Assembly: GCA_009602725.1 (NCBI GenBank)
Contig: WELB01000215.1
Span: 110,124-151,222 of the forward strand
DNA from: Spirogloea muscicola
Lineage: Eukaryota > Streptophyta > Zygnematophyceae > Spirogloeales > Spirogloeaceae
DNA: 41,099 nt
Direction of reading: 5' to 3'
The notes below the pieces were generated by a model. That model saw nothing but the letters and a program-made list of their open reading frames with translations, had not been told where the DNA came from and did no database searches. Shown here piece after piece: positions 30,660-39,127 of the stretch. Each line of letters begins with the position of its first letter. Position 1 is the first letter of the stretch. The position numbers and the translations under genes are program-made.

Positions 30660-32120
30660 TCGCTCTCAGAATAGTGACTCTTCCAACGTGGACGATGGCT
30701 GTCAGAAGCCAGCCCGAAGAGCATTGACAAGGTTCAAAGTCGCAAGAAACGCGTGCAAGAGCAGGTAATGTGTGCAAGCTCTTCCAACAAGAACGAAGGA
30801 CGCTTTCTAGAGAGGGCGGTGACTGTGAGAGGGCAGCCCAGAAACAAGAACGAACAAGAGGGCGAGGGACTCTTGTCCCATCATCTCAAGGTTGGGTCTC
30901 TTTCCTTCAGAGAGCTATTTCTGTTGTCCATATCTTTGGGCTGGCCTTTCCCAGCCACCAGTCAAGTTGGCCGCGCTTTCTTAGCTTTAGTTCTTCCTTG
31001 ACAAAAAGCGGGAGGGAGGAGAGAGGGAAGAGTGGAGAGGACGGAGGGGGGGGGGAGGGGGGGGGGGGAGAAATAGATGCCACTTATTTCGCGGAGTTTG
31101 GTTTGTCTACTCTATTTAAGCTCTCCCCAATAGATACCGTCCTTCGTTCCGGCCCCTTCGGTGGTCGGAAGTGAGGTTTCGGAGCGTCCATTCAGTCAAG
31201 GAGAGTAGTCCCTCAGATTTGCACCTTGCGGCCCTCTCAGACATTATGCATCCGTTTGGGGCTAGCCTCTCTAAGCCTTTGCCTTACTTGGATGAGCTGT
31301 TCCATCAGTACCTTGTCCATTCCTCTTTGGGCTTCTTTCTTCTTTGGGCTGGCCTTCTTTGGCTTTGGACATTGTCCATTCTTTTAGGGCTGGCTTTGCC
31401 AGCCCCTCTTCTCTATGGGCGGGCACTTTCTTTCATTCACAGCCATCGCTACCCTTTACAAAGGCAGTGGCTCTCATAAAGGGGGCAAGGGCTGTGAACA
31501 GCCAGCCCGAAAAGAATTGACAACGTCCGAAGAGGCCAAGAGCTCTGACTCAGAGGTTGGGGAGGATGGATCACTTAGTCACTACGAGTGAGGAGCCGCA
31601 AATCCGAAAGACTAGCAGCCGGAAAGCAATCCCCCTGGAAGCTTTAGCGCTTCCCCTGGCCCCCTTCTCGTACTGTGTTCGTTCTTTTTTGGGCTGGCTT
31701 TTCCAGCCCCTATCCTCAATGGGCGAGTACTTTCTTCTGCAAGAGAAAAGCGCGGCCAGATTGACTGGTGGCTGTGAGGAAAGAAATTGCTCGCCCATAG
31801 AGAGGCCAGCCCAAAAAACTGGACAACGTCTGAAGGAGCCCGATGGAGCAGAAAGCAAGGTAATCAGTGCTAAGACCGCAGCAAGGGGACTTTCAGGGGA
31901 CCCACTTCCAGGACCCTAGCCTCTCTGATTTGCGGCTGCTTAGCAGGGGTTACTGAGTAATTTGTAGCTGCTTTCTTTCTTTGTGTGCTTTGGTTTCTTA
32001 GCGCTTCCTCTGGCTTCCTCTGGCCCCCTTCTCGTTCTTTGTTCATTCTTTTTTGGGCTGGCTTGTCCAGCCCCTATCCTCAATGGGCGAGCCCTTTCTT
32101 TCAGTAACCTCTAGTCAGTA
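30660..32120. mobile_element. Dense field of element copies in both orientations
   Basis: Hairpins or ends occur at about 30697 (minus), 30820 (minus), 30935-30995 (plus, GGCCGCGC tail), 31255 (plus), 31385-31435 (plus), 31480-31620 (minus), 31645-31740 (plus), 31765-31850 (minus) and 31890-32105 (plus). The minus copy at 31480-31620 keeps coding sequence ending FPAASLSDLRLLTRSD. The copy at 31890-32105 has the full stop-UTR-hairpin-tail order with a short internal duplication (TTCCTCTGGC twice). Confidence 0.65.
31025..31072 (+). repeat. Poly-G/polypurine tract
   Basis: GGAGGACGGAGGGGGGGGGGAGG followed by a longer G run, on the plus strand, between two element fragments. It is likely to be length-variable and may be imprecisely sequenced. 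Confidence 0.8.
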
Positions 32121-32440
32121 GATGCAAAGCAGAATAGCTAGCAGGCGGATAGACGCCCTGACGGAGCCGAAGAGCTTTTTTGCAAAGCTTTTTGGAAGAG
32201 CCACTTGCTGAGGGGAGGGGGGAGGGGAAGAATAAAGCTGCTGATATTAAAAGAGCGGCAAAAGAAATGAGCGGGGGGGGGCGGGCCCACACACACGCTC
32301 ACGGCGACCTCCCGCCCCACGCTCCCGTCCAACCACGCGGCGAGGGGCCGAGGTGCCGTGGCCAGATGCCGCACTGCCGACCGCTGCCGATTGAGTCGGC
32401 AACAAGTCGGCGCCAGGGGCCTGACGCCCGCAGCCCCCTG
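32101..32440. other. Decayed element end, then G-rich unique sequence
   Basis: On the minus strand the left part reads LRLRQGVYPPASYSALHLLT-RGY before a stop, again the conserved C-terminus. To the right are purine-rich tracts (32206-32232, 32270-32285) and a G/C-rich stretch with no supported gene. Confidence 0.45.
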
Positions 32441-32449
32441 GTCGGCCGC

Positions 32450-32600
32450 AGAGGTTACTGAGTGATTCGTAGCTGCTATGTTTCTGTTTCTTAGCGCTTC
32501 CCCTGGCCCCCTTCTCGTACTCTATTCACTCATTTTTCGGGCTGGTTTTCCAGCCCCTTTTCTCAATGGGCGAGCACTTTCTTTCCTGGTCGGCCGAAGG
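32450..32600 (+). mobile_element. Plus-strand element 3' end
   Basis: Starts at the stop codon region (GAGGTTACTGAGTGATTC), followed by UTR blocks, GGGCTGGTTTTCCAGCCCC (about 32540) and TCTCAATGGGCGAGCACTTTCTTTC. It is 5'-truncated almost exactly at the end of the coding region. Confidence 0.75.
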
Positions 32601-32884
32601 TCCTTTAAGCAACCTGTTTTTTGGTTGCTCTGCCTTGGAAGCGCTGTTTCTTCTACCTTAACTGTCGTTTCAATCTTGGGTGCATGGTCTGCGCTTTCCG
32701 GCCCGATTCCTCACCCAAATTACTCTGGGCTGGTTTCACGGCAACCGCTCCGTTTGTATAAAGTGGCTATATTAGAGGGGCCGAGGGCTGTGCAAAGCCA
32801 GCCTGAAATTGACTAGCAGAACTTGGAGAAGCTTTCGTTATTTGGTCAATCCTTTCTGCCGTCCTTTTGTTAGTCTACGGCAGC

Positions 32885-33480
32885 GAGGGAAAGGACGCTT
32901 CCAGGAGAGGGCGGTGGCTGTGAGAGGCCAGCCCAAAAAAAAGCGCTGAAGGACACAGGGAATGAAGTAGCTGCGAAACACTAAGTAACCTCTGCTGATG
33001 AGCATCCGCAGGTCGGAGAAACTGGTTTCCTGGTTGCAGGTCCGCTGGCCAGGGCCAGAGGCTGCAGCTAAGGCACGACCGGCACGCAGATGCAGCGCGC
33101 GTACCGTGGACCTCTACAGCGAGATGACCAGGCGAATGCAACACACCTGCACGAGCGAGCCTGCTGCTCGGAAATCCGTCTGCTCCTCATGGAACCGGCG
33201 GGGAATAGCGCTACGCGAGAGCTGGTGCAGCGGTCAGTGGCACACGCGTTGCATCTGCGTGCCGGTCGCGAATTAGGTTTAGCCTCTGGCTATCGGCAGA
33301 CGACCTGCTATCCAGAGAGTAGATTCTCTGACCTGCCGCTGCTCACTGGGGGATATCTGAGAGGTCAGCCCTTGACCTCTCAAAAGATGGACAAGGAGCT
33401 CTCTCCTTTCGTCGACTGGCCTGGCGCTGGCACCGGTCCGACGACCGAGGATTGGCCCCGCCGCGTGCGACACAGATTAC
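32885..33480. mobile_element. Head-to-head pair of element copies, both with coding sequence
   Basis: The left copy (about 33110-32885) is on the minus strand: it reads ALHLRAGRALAAASGPGQR, then FSDLRMLISRGY, then UTR and the hairpin GGTGGCTGTGAGAGGCCAGCCC. The right copy (about 33195-33480) is on the plus strand: ELVQRSVAHALHLRAGRELG, ASGYRQTTCYPESRFSDLPL and LTGGY, where a one-base change shifts the stop. The two truncated 5' ends face each other. Confidence 0.65.
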
Positions 33481-33950
33481 CATGGCGCTGCCATTTCTAC
33501 CCATTCCCTGCCTCTTTCGGCAATTGCTGCGGAATTGCAGTTGTTGCGAGCCAGAAATTGCTGACTTGTCTTTTGGTGCCATCCACTTGTTCTACGGAAT
33601 GGAGGTCGTCCTCCTCACGTCTGGGCAGAACAAGGATCACTCCCAATGAGACCGATACCATGCGTGCGCCAAAGGTATCTACAACGGTGATAAGTGTTTC
33701 TCGTCCTCCAGCTCAGCAGGTCAACGCGCCACCTTATTCAGCAGTCTGCAGTTGCATGTCACAGGATGAAGCTCTCGCTGAGCCTGCAATCTTACAGGCC
33801 TCGCCCTTCATCAGCGTGCTGGGCGTGAACTTAAGCCAGGCCACCCGCTTCTGAAAAGGTGCACAACTCATAAGCGCTTCTCCTGCGTATGTGCCTACCT
33901 AAAGTCTTTCTTCCCTGCTGTGCCAGTCTCCGATGCTGGCGCCGTCCTCC
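33481..33950 (+). other. Unassigned stretch with open frames
   Basis: A plus-strand frame continues through 33480-33854 without stops but without recognisable features. It runs on from the element's coding end in the shifted frame, so it is probably chance. No supported gene. Confidence 0.25.
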
Positions 33951-35210
33951 CTCTAAGAGAGAAAGCGCAACCAGATTGACCGGTGGCTGGGGAAGGCCAG
34001 CCCAACGGAATGGACAGCCCTCTAAGGCTTTCTTCGCAGTCCTTTTGAACCGGCCACTGCGGCCAACACCTTCACATTGACGCTTGCTTTCTCGCCTTGC
34101 AAGCTTGGGATGACCGTCAACTGGCTGCTCCCCAAAACCTGGTGAAACAAGTGTGATTCCTGACCCGACAATCTCCAAGTACTCTAGTATCTAACTACAC
34201 TCTTGGTTGGCTTGAGCTGGCAATATCAAAATTTCCACGAAAGATGTAAAGCAGCTGCCCTGCTCTGAGCAAACAAGCTCACCGGGAGCGAGGTTGACGC
34301 GCCTGGCTCCACTTGGGCGGCCCAGGCGGGCCGTGTAGCTCTGAGAGATGAAGCTCTTCCAGATCGACTGGCTGTGAAAAGCCAGCCCACGAGAAGTGGA
34401 CAAGGTTGAAAGAGGCCAAACAGCGCGGGCGAGGGGACGGGGCAGCTGCCAAACGCTGCCAGGACTGGCTCTACAGGCGTGCCGCTTAAGTGCTGGGAGC
34501 TGAGGCCCTCGCAGCAGTCGGCGAAGCTGGCGCGGCACTTAAGTCGATCTGCCTGGTGCGGCTGTAGAGAAGGTGATGGCGGTGAAAGAACAGCGCGTCC
34601 AAACTGACTGGTGGCTGCGAGAGGCCAGCTCAAAACAGTGGACAAGGTCTGGAGGGGCCGGATGGCGCAAAAAGCAAGATACTACGGTGAAAGGCTAGCT
34701 CAAAAGGATTGAGGCTCTCCTATAGGGCGTTAATGGCTTTGAAAGGCCAGGTCAAAAGAAGCGATTTACCAAAGGACAATTGCTGTGAATGGCCAGCCCA
34801 AGATAAGAGAAGAAGCTCTTGCGACAATTAGCTGTGAGAGGCCAGCCTTGAAGGAACAAAGGTTTGGACATTAACGAAGAGCCCGGAAAGTGCAAGCGGC
34901 CGCGGAGTGCAAGGCTGTGCTCGTCGTGACCCGCCAGTGCATAATTGCCCGACAAGGCGACCGCGAGTCACTGGCACTCGTGCTGGGTGCCGCTCGCTGA
35001 TGCTTCCTCAGCCGCAGGCCTCACGAGCGTCGGCGGGTGCACAAAGACAGAGCGCTTGTTTGCATGGGCAACGTAGCTCCAGGGCTTTGGCGAAAGGTCG
35101 GATAGAGAAGAGTGCCCCCCTTTGGCAGAGCGTCGTGGTGTCGTGGCTGTGACTTGCCAGCCCGCAATGATTGAAGAAGAGGATAATCAAGAGCCTAAAG
35201 GAAAAGGACA
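33950..35210 (-). mobile_element. Run of minus-strand hairpin elements
   Basis: Cores at about 33975 (GACCGGTGGCTGGGGAAGGCCAGCCC), 34366 (GACTGGCTGTGAAAAGCCAGCCC), 34606 (GACTGGTGGCTGCGAGAGGCCAGCTC), 34780 (TTGCTGTGAATGGCCAGCCC), 34829 (AGCTGTGAGAGGCCAGCC) and 35141 (GTGGCTGTGACTTGCCAGCCCGC). All lie in the same orientation and most lack coding sequence. The copies near 34.6 and 9.5 kb belong to the same GCGCG(T)CCAAACTGA tail variant. Confidence 0.6.
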
Positions 35211-35666
35211 TAACAATTAGCGAAATTTCTGGCTGCCAAAATTTTCGTCTAGTGACCACTTACTTTTCAAGATCCGCATTTGAAGTAGGGATCACAAGAC
35301 ACATGTGCTTTTATGATTGGCATCTCTTTGCAGACCTATTGCAACCCCCTTTGGACTGACCCTTGCGGCAACCGTGCTGTAGGAAAGGGGTGTATTCTAG
35401 TTTTGTCTTGCAATAGGCTGCAATGAATAGCAATCCAGTAATCCGGCCGACAGCCTCAGGTTGGATACGTCAAGGACGGACGAGCAGTGTATCATTTTGG
35501 CCCTAATTTGCAAGTAGGAGCTGAATGCGTCCTTGATGAGTTCGGGGCAACTTGCCCGCAATTATATGCTTACCATATACGTGTTAACGGCACTACTTGG
35601 CGCTTACAAGCCTTGAAAACTTCATCAACGCCCTGGTTCCTAGCTAAGGGTTACAATTTTCTGTAG
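35211..35666 (+). CDS. Orphan exon-like frames, A/T-rich, unknown function
   Basis: The frame 35171-35359 includes EISGCQNFRLVTTYFSRSAF and then MCFYDWHLFADLLQ before TGA; its left part overlaps a repeat end. After a clear acceptor (GACAGCCTCAG) a second frame runs 35460-35666: VGYVKDGRAVYHFGPNLQVG, then ECVLDEFGATCPQLYAYHIR and NGTTWRLQALKTSSTPWFLA, then TAG. It looks strongly protein-like, with A/T-rich third positions as in the orphan exon at 18.1 kb. No family is recognised, and the exon before it is not established. Confidence 0.35.
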
Positions 35667-35804
35667 CGCCATTATCTACACTCACCTTGGCTTATAGCAT
35701 GAACAGTGTACTGGCTCGGCGTGGCCTCCCTCACATGGACATGCGCTACAAGCCTCCTCCTTGCCTTTCGCACGGCAGCCCACCGCCTCGTTGGCCTTCC
35801 CCCT

Positions 35805-36168
35805 GTTGAATATCGTGATATGGTGATTCAGCAGGTCGGGTGTTGAATATAGTAATACGGTGAAACAGCGGGCCGGGCTGGGTGACCATCCCGTCCGTCT
35901 CATTGGGCCCTGAGAGTTACCCCTGGATAAGGAATGCGTGTGTAGTAAGAGATGGGGAGGCCATGTGTGGCCGAGTACAGAGGCAAGCACATTGACCAAT
36001 GTAAGTCACCTGCTGCTAAGCTGACCCGCTCAGTAACCTCGAGTTTTAGCGAGAAAATGCGGCTGCTGATAGTCAGCTAAGGGAGGCCTCGGGCACCCGT
36101 CGCGCTCAGTGGCGCTCACTCCACACATCTGAGGCCACGCGGTGCGCCCTTGCGCCCTAGCCATGGCT
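35805..36168 (+). repeat. Family D repeat split by an inserted element
   Basis: Left part (35805-35933) and right part (36078-36168) together match the uninterrupted copy at 24572-24735. The junctions carry TAAGGA and TAAGGGA, matching a single TAAGGGA in the empty site, so a duplication of about 6-7 bp flanks the insertion. Confidence 0.7.
35934..36077 (-). mobile_element. Complete short insertion of a truncated element (about 144 bp)
   Basis: On the minus strand it starts within coding sequence, ADYQQPHFLAKTRGY-stop, continues through a UTR with CTTGCCTCTGTACTCGGCC-ACACAT-GGCC and ends CCCCATCTCTTACTACACACGCAT. The same UTR/tail occurs at 28999-29090, 30.57 and 37.14 kb. Its boundaries are defined by comparison with the empty site in family D. 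Confidence 0.65.
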
Positions 36169-36241
36169 GCCACCCACCTTGGGTGAGGGCGGAGCCTGTG
36201 CTGTCTGACTGACTGTCTGAGCACCTAATCTGTCTGCCGCC

Positions 36242-36424
36242 ATGAGCGCATCTGCATCTGAGCCGCCGCGTAGAGGGCGATCCGCTGGGCCGCCCCCTCA
36301 ACGAGGGCGGTCTGCTGAGCCTGGGGACAAGCTCAGCGAGAGCGATGGAGGACTCCGACTGGGGGAAGTAGCAATCGAGGACGCTTTCTACAGACAGGAG
36401 CAGTCACAGGAGCGGCCAGGGCAG
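36242..36424 (+). CDS. Possible first coding exon, unknown function
   Basis: An ATG in a strong start context (CTGCCGCCATGAGCG) opens 61 codons ending at a donor GGGCAG/GTATTC in phase 0. The peptide is Ser/Pro/Arg-rich with two GRSA repeats (PPRRGRSAGPP; QRGRSAEPGD), then an acidic stretch EVAIEDAFYRQEQSQ. No downstream exon could be linked because the next kilobase is repeats and low complexity. It may be a first exon cut off by insertions, or chance. Confidence 0.3.
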
Positions 36425-36548
36425 GTATTCCGACACCCCCGCGCTCTCTCTTGGGGGTGTTGCGGTGCAGGTATAGTGAATGGGAGAAGGAATAGATGGA
36501 GCTGGCGGCACAAGTACCCCTATGTCTGAATGGACACACGCCTTGTCG

Positions 36549-36611
36549 GTCGGCAGCCGGCGCCGGCGCCGTCACGGCCGGCAGCCGGCGCCGTCGCGGC
36601 CGGTAGCCGGC
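36549..36611 (+). repeat. G/C-rich tandem repeat (GGCAGCCGGCGCCG units)
   Basis: Three imperfect copies of a unit of about 24 bp containing GGCAGCCGGCGCCG and GTC(A/G)CGGCC. Each unit is itself partly palindromic (GCCGGCGCCGGC). Confidence 0.75.
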
Positions 36612-36654
36612 TCGTCATGCGCGCGGGAATCATTGGGAGGACCAATGATTAGAA

Positions 36655-37360
36655 GAATGAGCTCGCCCATAGAAGAGAGGGGCTGGCAGAAGCCAGCCAA
36701 AAAAGGATGGACAAAATCCAAAGAGCTACAACAGGTGCCGAAAAGAAGGGATGATTGGCGCTGGCGCCATTTCACCGCTTGCATCGTCCACTACTTCTGT
36801 ACCTTCTTTTAGGCTGCAGCCTCTGGCTTTCGTCAAGGGGACTTACTGCTTTTTCTTGTCCATTTTATGGGGCTGGCCTCTCCCAGCCACCCAGTCAAGT
36901 TGGAAGTGCGATTTCTTTTCGGCCCCTTCGGCCCTTGTCAATTCATTCGGGCTGGCTGTTCACAGCCTTGCCACCTTTAGGAGAGCCACTTTCTGGCGGC
37001 TAGTCTTCTGACTGCGCGGCTGCTCACTAGAGGTCACTTGATAACTATCCTACATGGGACTTGCTTGTTTGTGCTTTCAGCGCTTTTCGGCCCCTTAGGA
37101 CCTCGTCTATTCAGGCTGGCTCCCAACAGCCCTCGCCCCCTACGATGTGCTTGCCTTCGTACTTGGCCACTCAGGCCATCCATCACTCAATAGACCAATT
37201 CTACGGATGAGCTTACATTTCTTACAGCCATTGCCCTACTTTGGAAGAGCTATTGTATATTCCTTCCCTCTATTTCCGGGCTGGCCAGTCACAGCCATCG
37301 CCCTCCACTGGTAGAGTTTCTTTTAATTTTTGTGGCTGGCTTTGCCAACCGGGCCGCGCC
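36655..37360. mobile_element. Element copies in both orientations
   Basis: A minus copy (36660-36735, CTCGCCCATAGAAGAG tail, GGGGCTGGCAGAAGCCAGCC hairpin) is followed by plus copies at about 36872, 36947, 37111, 37280 and 37333. At 36990-37035 the frame FLAASLL...RLLTRGHL is a decayed coding end. The block GATGTGCTTGCCTTCGTACTTGGCCACTCAGGCC (37145-37178) is the tail region of the subfamily inserted at 35934. Confidence 0.6.
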
Positions 37361-38465
37361 CTTTCTCCGTCTCTCCGCGCGCCTCTACTCCGTCTACACA
37401 GCTCAAAACCCATTGGCTATACCCAGTCTGCTGTTCATCGAACCTCCTTGCCATCTTCTTCACAATGGTCCGCCAATGCACGATACCCATCTCTCACTCT
37501 TTGAATCTCACCCAGAAGTCATTGGTCCCCTGCGAATACCTCAGTATCCTTCTCACAGCTTGACAACGTCTCCACCCAAATCTATGGACAACAATTGAGC
37601 TACTCCCACTGCTGCTATTGTCCCATACTGCTATATATCAATATGTCACCGCTTCTCAATGAGGCACCTGTGCCATCTGTTGCCTGTCTTGAACATCCTT
37701 GAGTTCCTGCTCCACTTGCACATCATCTTGCTCAAGCCTTCACTCAGCCTTCGGGCTACGAATTGCAGTCTCCACAGCTCTACTCCCACTGCACTTGAAG
37801 CACCTCAGAAACATGCCAGGCTACTCTGCTACTCATCTCCTATGCTTTGCTGCTCAGGTCTTGCTACACAGCTGCTGCTCTGCTGCAAAGCTCCTACTAG
37901 GAACTCTTCTCTCGTATCTCCTTGGTTGCTCACTCACAAGTGCAACTCAAGTTGCCACTATCAATGCCTTCACTCAGATCCCCAAAGCAAGTGCAGCTTC
38001 ATCAATATCAACTGAATGTCTATTGGCCACGCAGATGCCCCAGCTTGAGAGGGCTGCCAGATCTCGTCAATGCCACACTTGCGCGGCTTGCGCGGTGCCT
38101 GCCTGACTGGTCATGCCTTCAACTGCAGCCCTGCGCACTTCCTCCTGTGCCATTCTTTGCTGCAAATGCGCATGAAGCCATGCGCCTCTCAGATCTCCAA
38201 CTTCAGATTGCACCTGTATCTGCCGGTCCCTGCTTCTGAACTTACTTTGCCTACACCTGATCCTGCTCCTGCGCCGGTTCTTGTGTCTGCAACCGCGGCT
38301 CCTCCATTCAAAGTCCTAGTGTTACCTACACCATTTGCTCAACACACATCGCCAGATTCTCATATCTCCACATGCCGCCAATTCCAGATACCTCAGATAC
38401 CTCAGGTACCTCAGATAGCACAGGTACCTCATACCTCATATACCTCATACCTCATATGCTGCTAA
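37361..38465 (+). other. Pyrimidine-rich, strand-asymmetric stretch
   Basis: Over about 1.1 kb the plus strand is strongly C/T-rich, so all three plus frames stay open for long distances (for example 37659-38015 and 38070-38465) with Leu/Ser/Pro-rich translations. No frame is clearly favoured by codon bias or motif, and none is accepted as a gene. It lies downstream of the minus-strand copy 3, whose 3' end is at 39128. Confidence 0.5.
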
Positions 38466-38640
38466 TTGCAGCCAGATTCAGCTTGACTGCTAGATGTTCA
38501 TCTTACATGTCGCCAGATACTAGATACGTCGGATACCTCAGATGCTGCTAGCTGCAGCCTGATCTAGCGAACTGCCAGATGTTGAAGTTGACATGTTGCC
38601 AGATACCAGATAGTTCAGATGCTGCTCGCTGCAGCCAGGT
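38386..38640 (+). repeat. ATACCTC-type microsatellite and CAGATGCTGCT minisatellite
   Basis: From 38386 to 38458 there are some nine units close to (C)ATACCTC/AGATACCTC/GGTACCTC. The unit ATATGCTGCTAATTGCAGCC / AGATGCTGCTAGCTGCAGCC / AGATGCTGCTCGCTGCAGCC then occurs three times at about 80-bp spacing (38453, 38538, 38617), each with flanking AGATAC(T/C)AGATA. Confidence 0.75.
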
Positions 38641-39127
38641 CTTTCTACTCAGATTCAGGGTTCCGGGAATGTAGCCAAGCATAGCAATGTCAGCTTGTTG
38701 GATCTTTTGAGTCAACAGAAGAAGCCGAGATTCAAAGCAGCTTAAAGTTTCAAATATACATGTGGCCGTGCTGCTACTCAGAACAGCATCAAAGCCAAGA
38801 GGATAGCAAGCTGTGCGTGAGCTACTAAACTTGCACTAAGACAGTTGTGGATTCAGTGAAGTGGGTCAAAGTAATCAGACAGCTGATATCCACGTTCAAC
38901 TCTGCCTAATGTGGCTGGTTTTAGCAATTCAACAACGAAAAGGAAGGATAGGCAATAAGTGCTCACAGGCTGTAGAGTGGAGTGATCTAGATCGGTTTCA
39001 TACAATATCATTTAGGAGGCTTGCAGGCTGTCATCAACAGGCTTGTAAGGCTTATAATGAATGGTGTTAATTCAGGGTTGCTGGTGCTTGGAATGTTAGT
39101 GGTTCCGTGGATGGTTATGGTCATGGG
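38641..39127. other. Gap downstream of cysteine-rich copy 3
   Basis: This holds the 3' UTR side of copy 3. A plus-strand frame at 38861-39070 shows no supporting feature. No repeats of the hairpin family. Confidence 0.4.

Noticed and set aside
37659-38465. Long Leu/Ser/Pro-rich plus-strand frames
   Set aside because: All three frames are open at once because of pyrimidine skew. No splice support, start context or family motif picks one.
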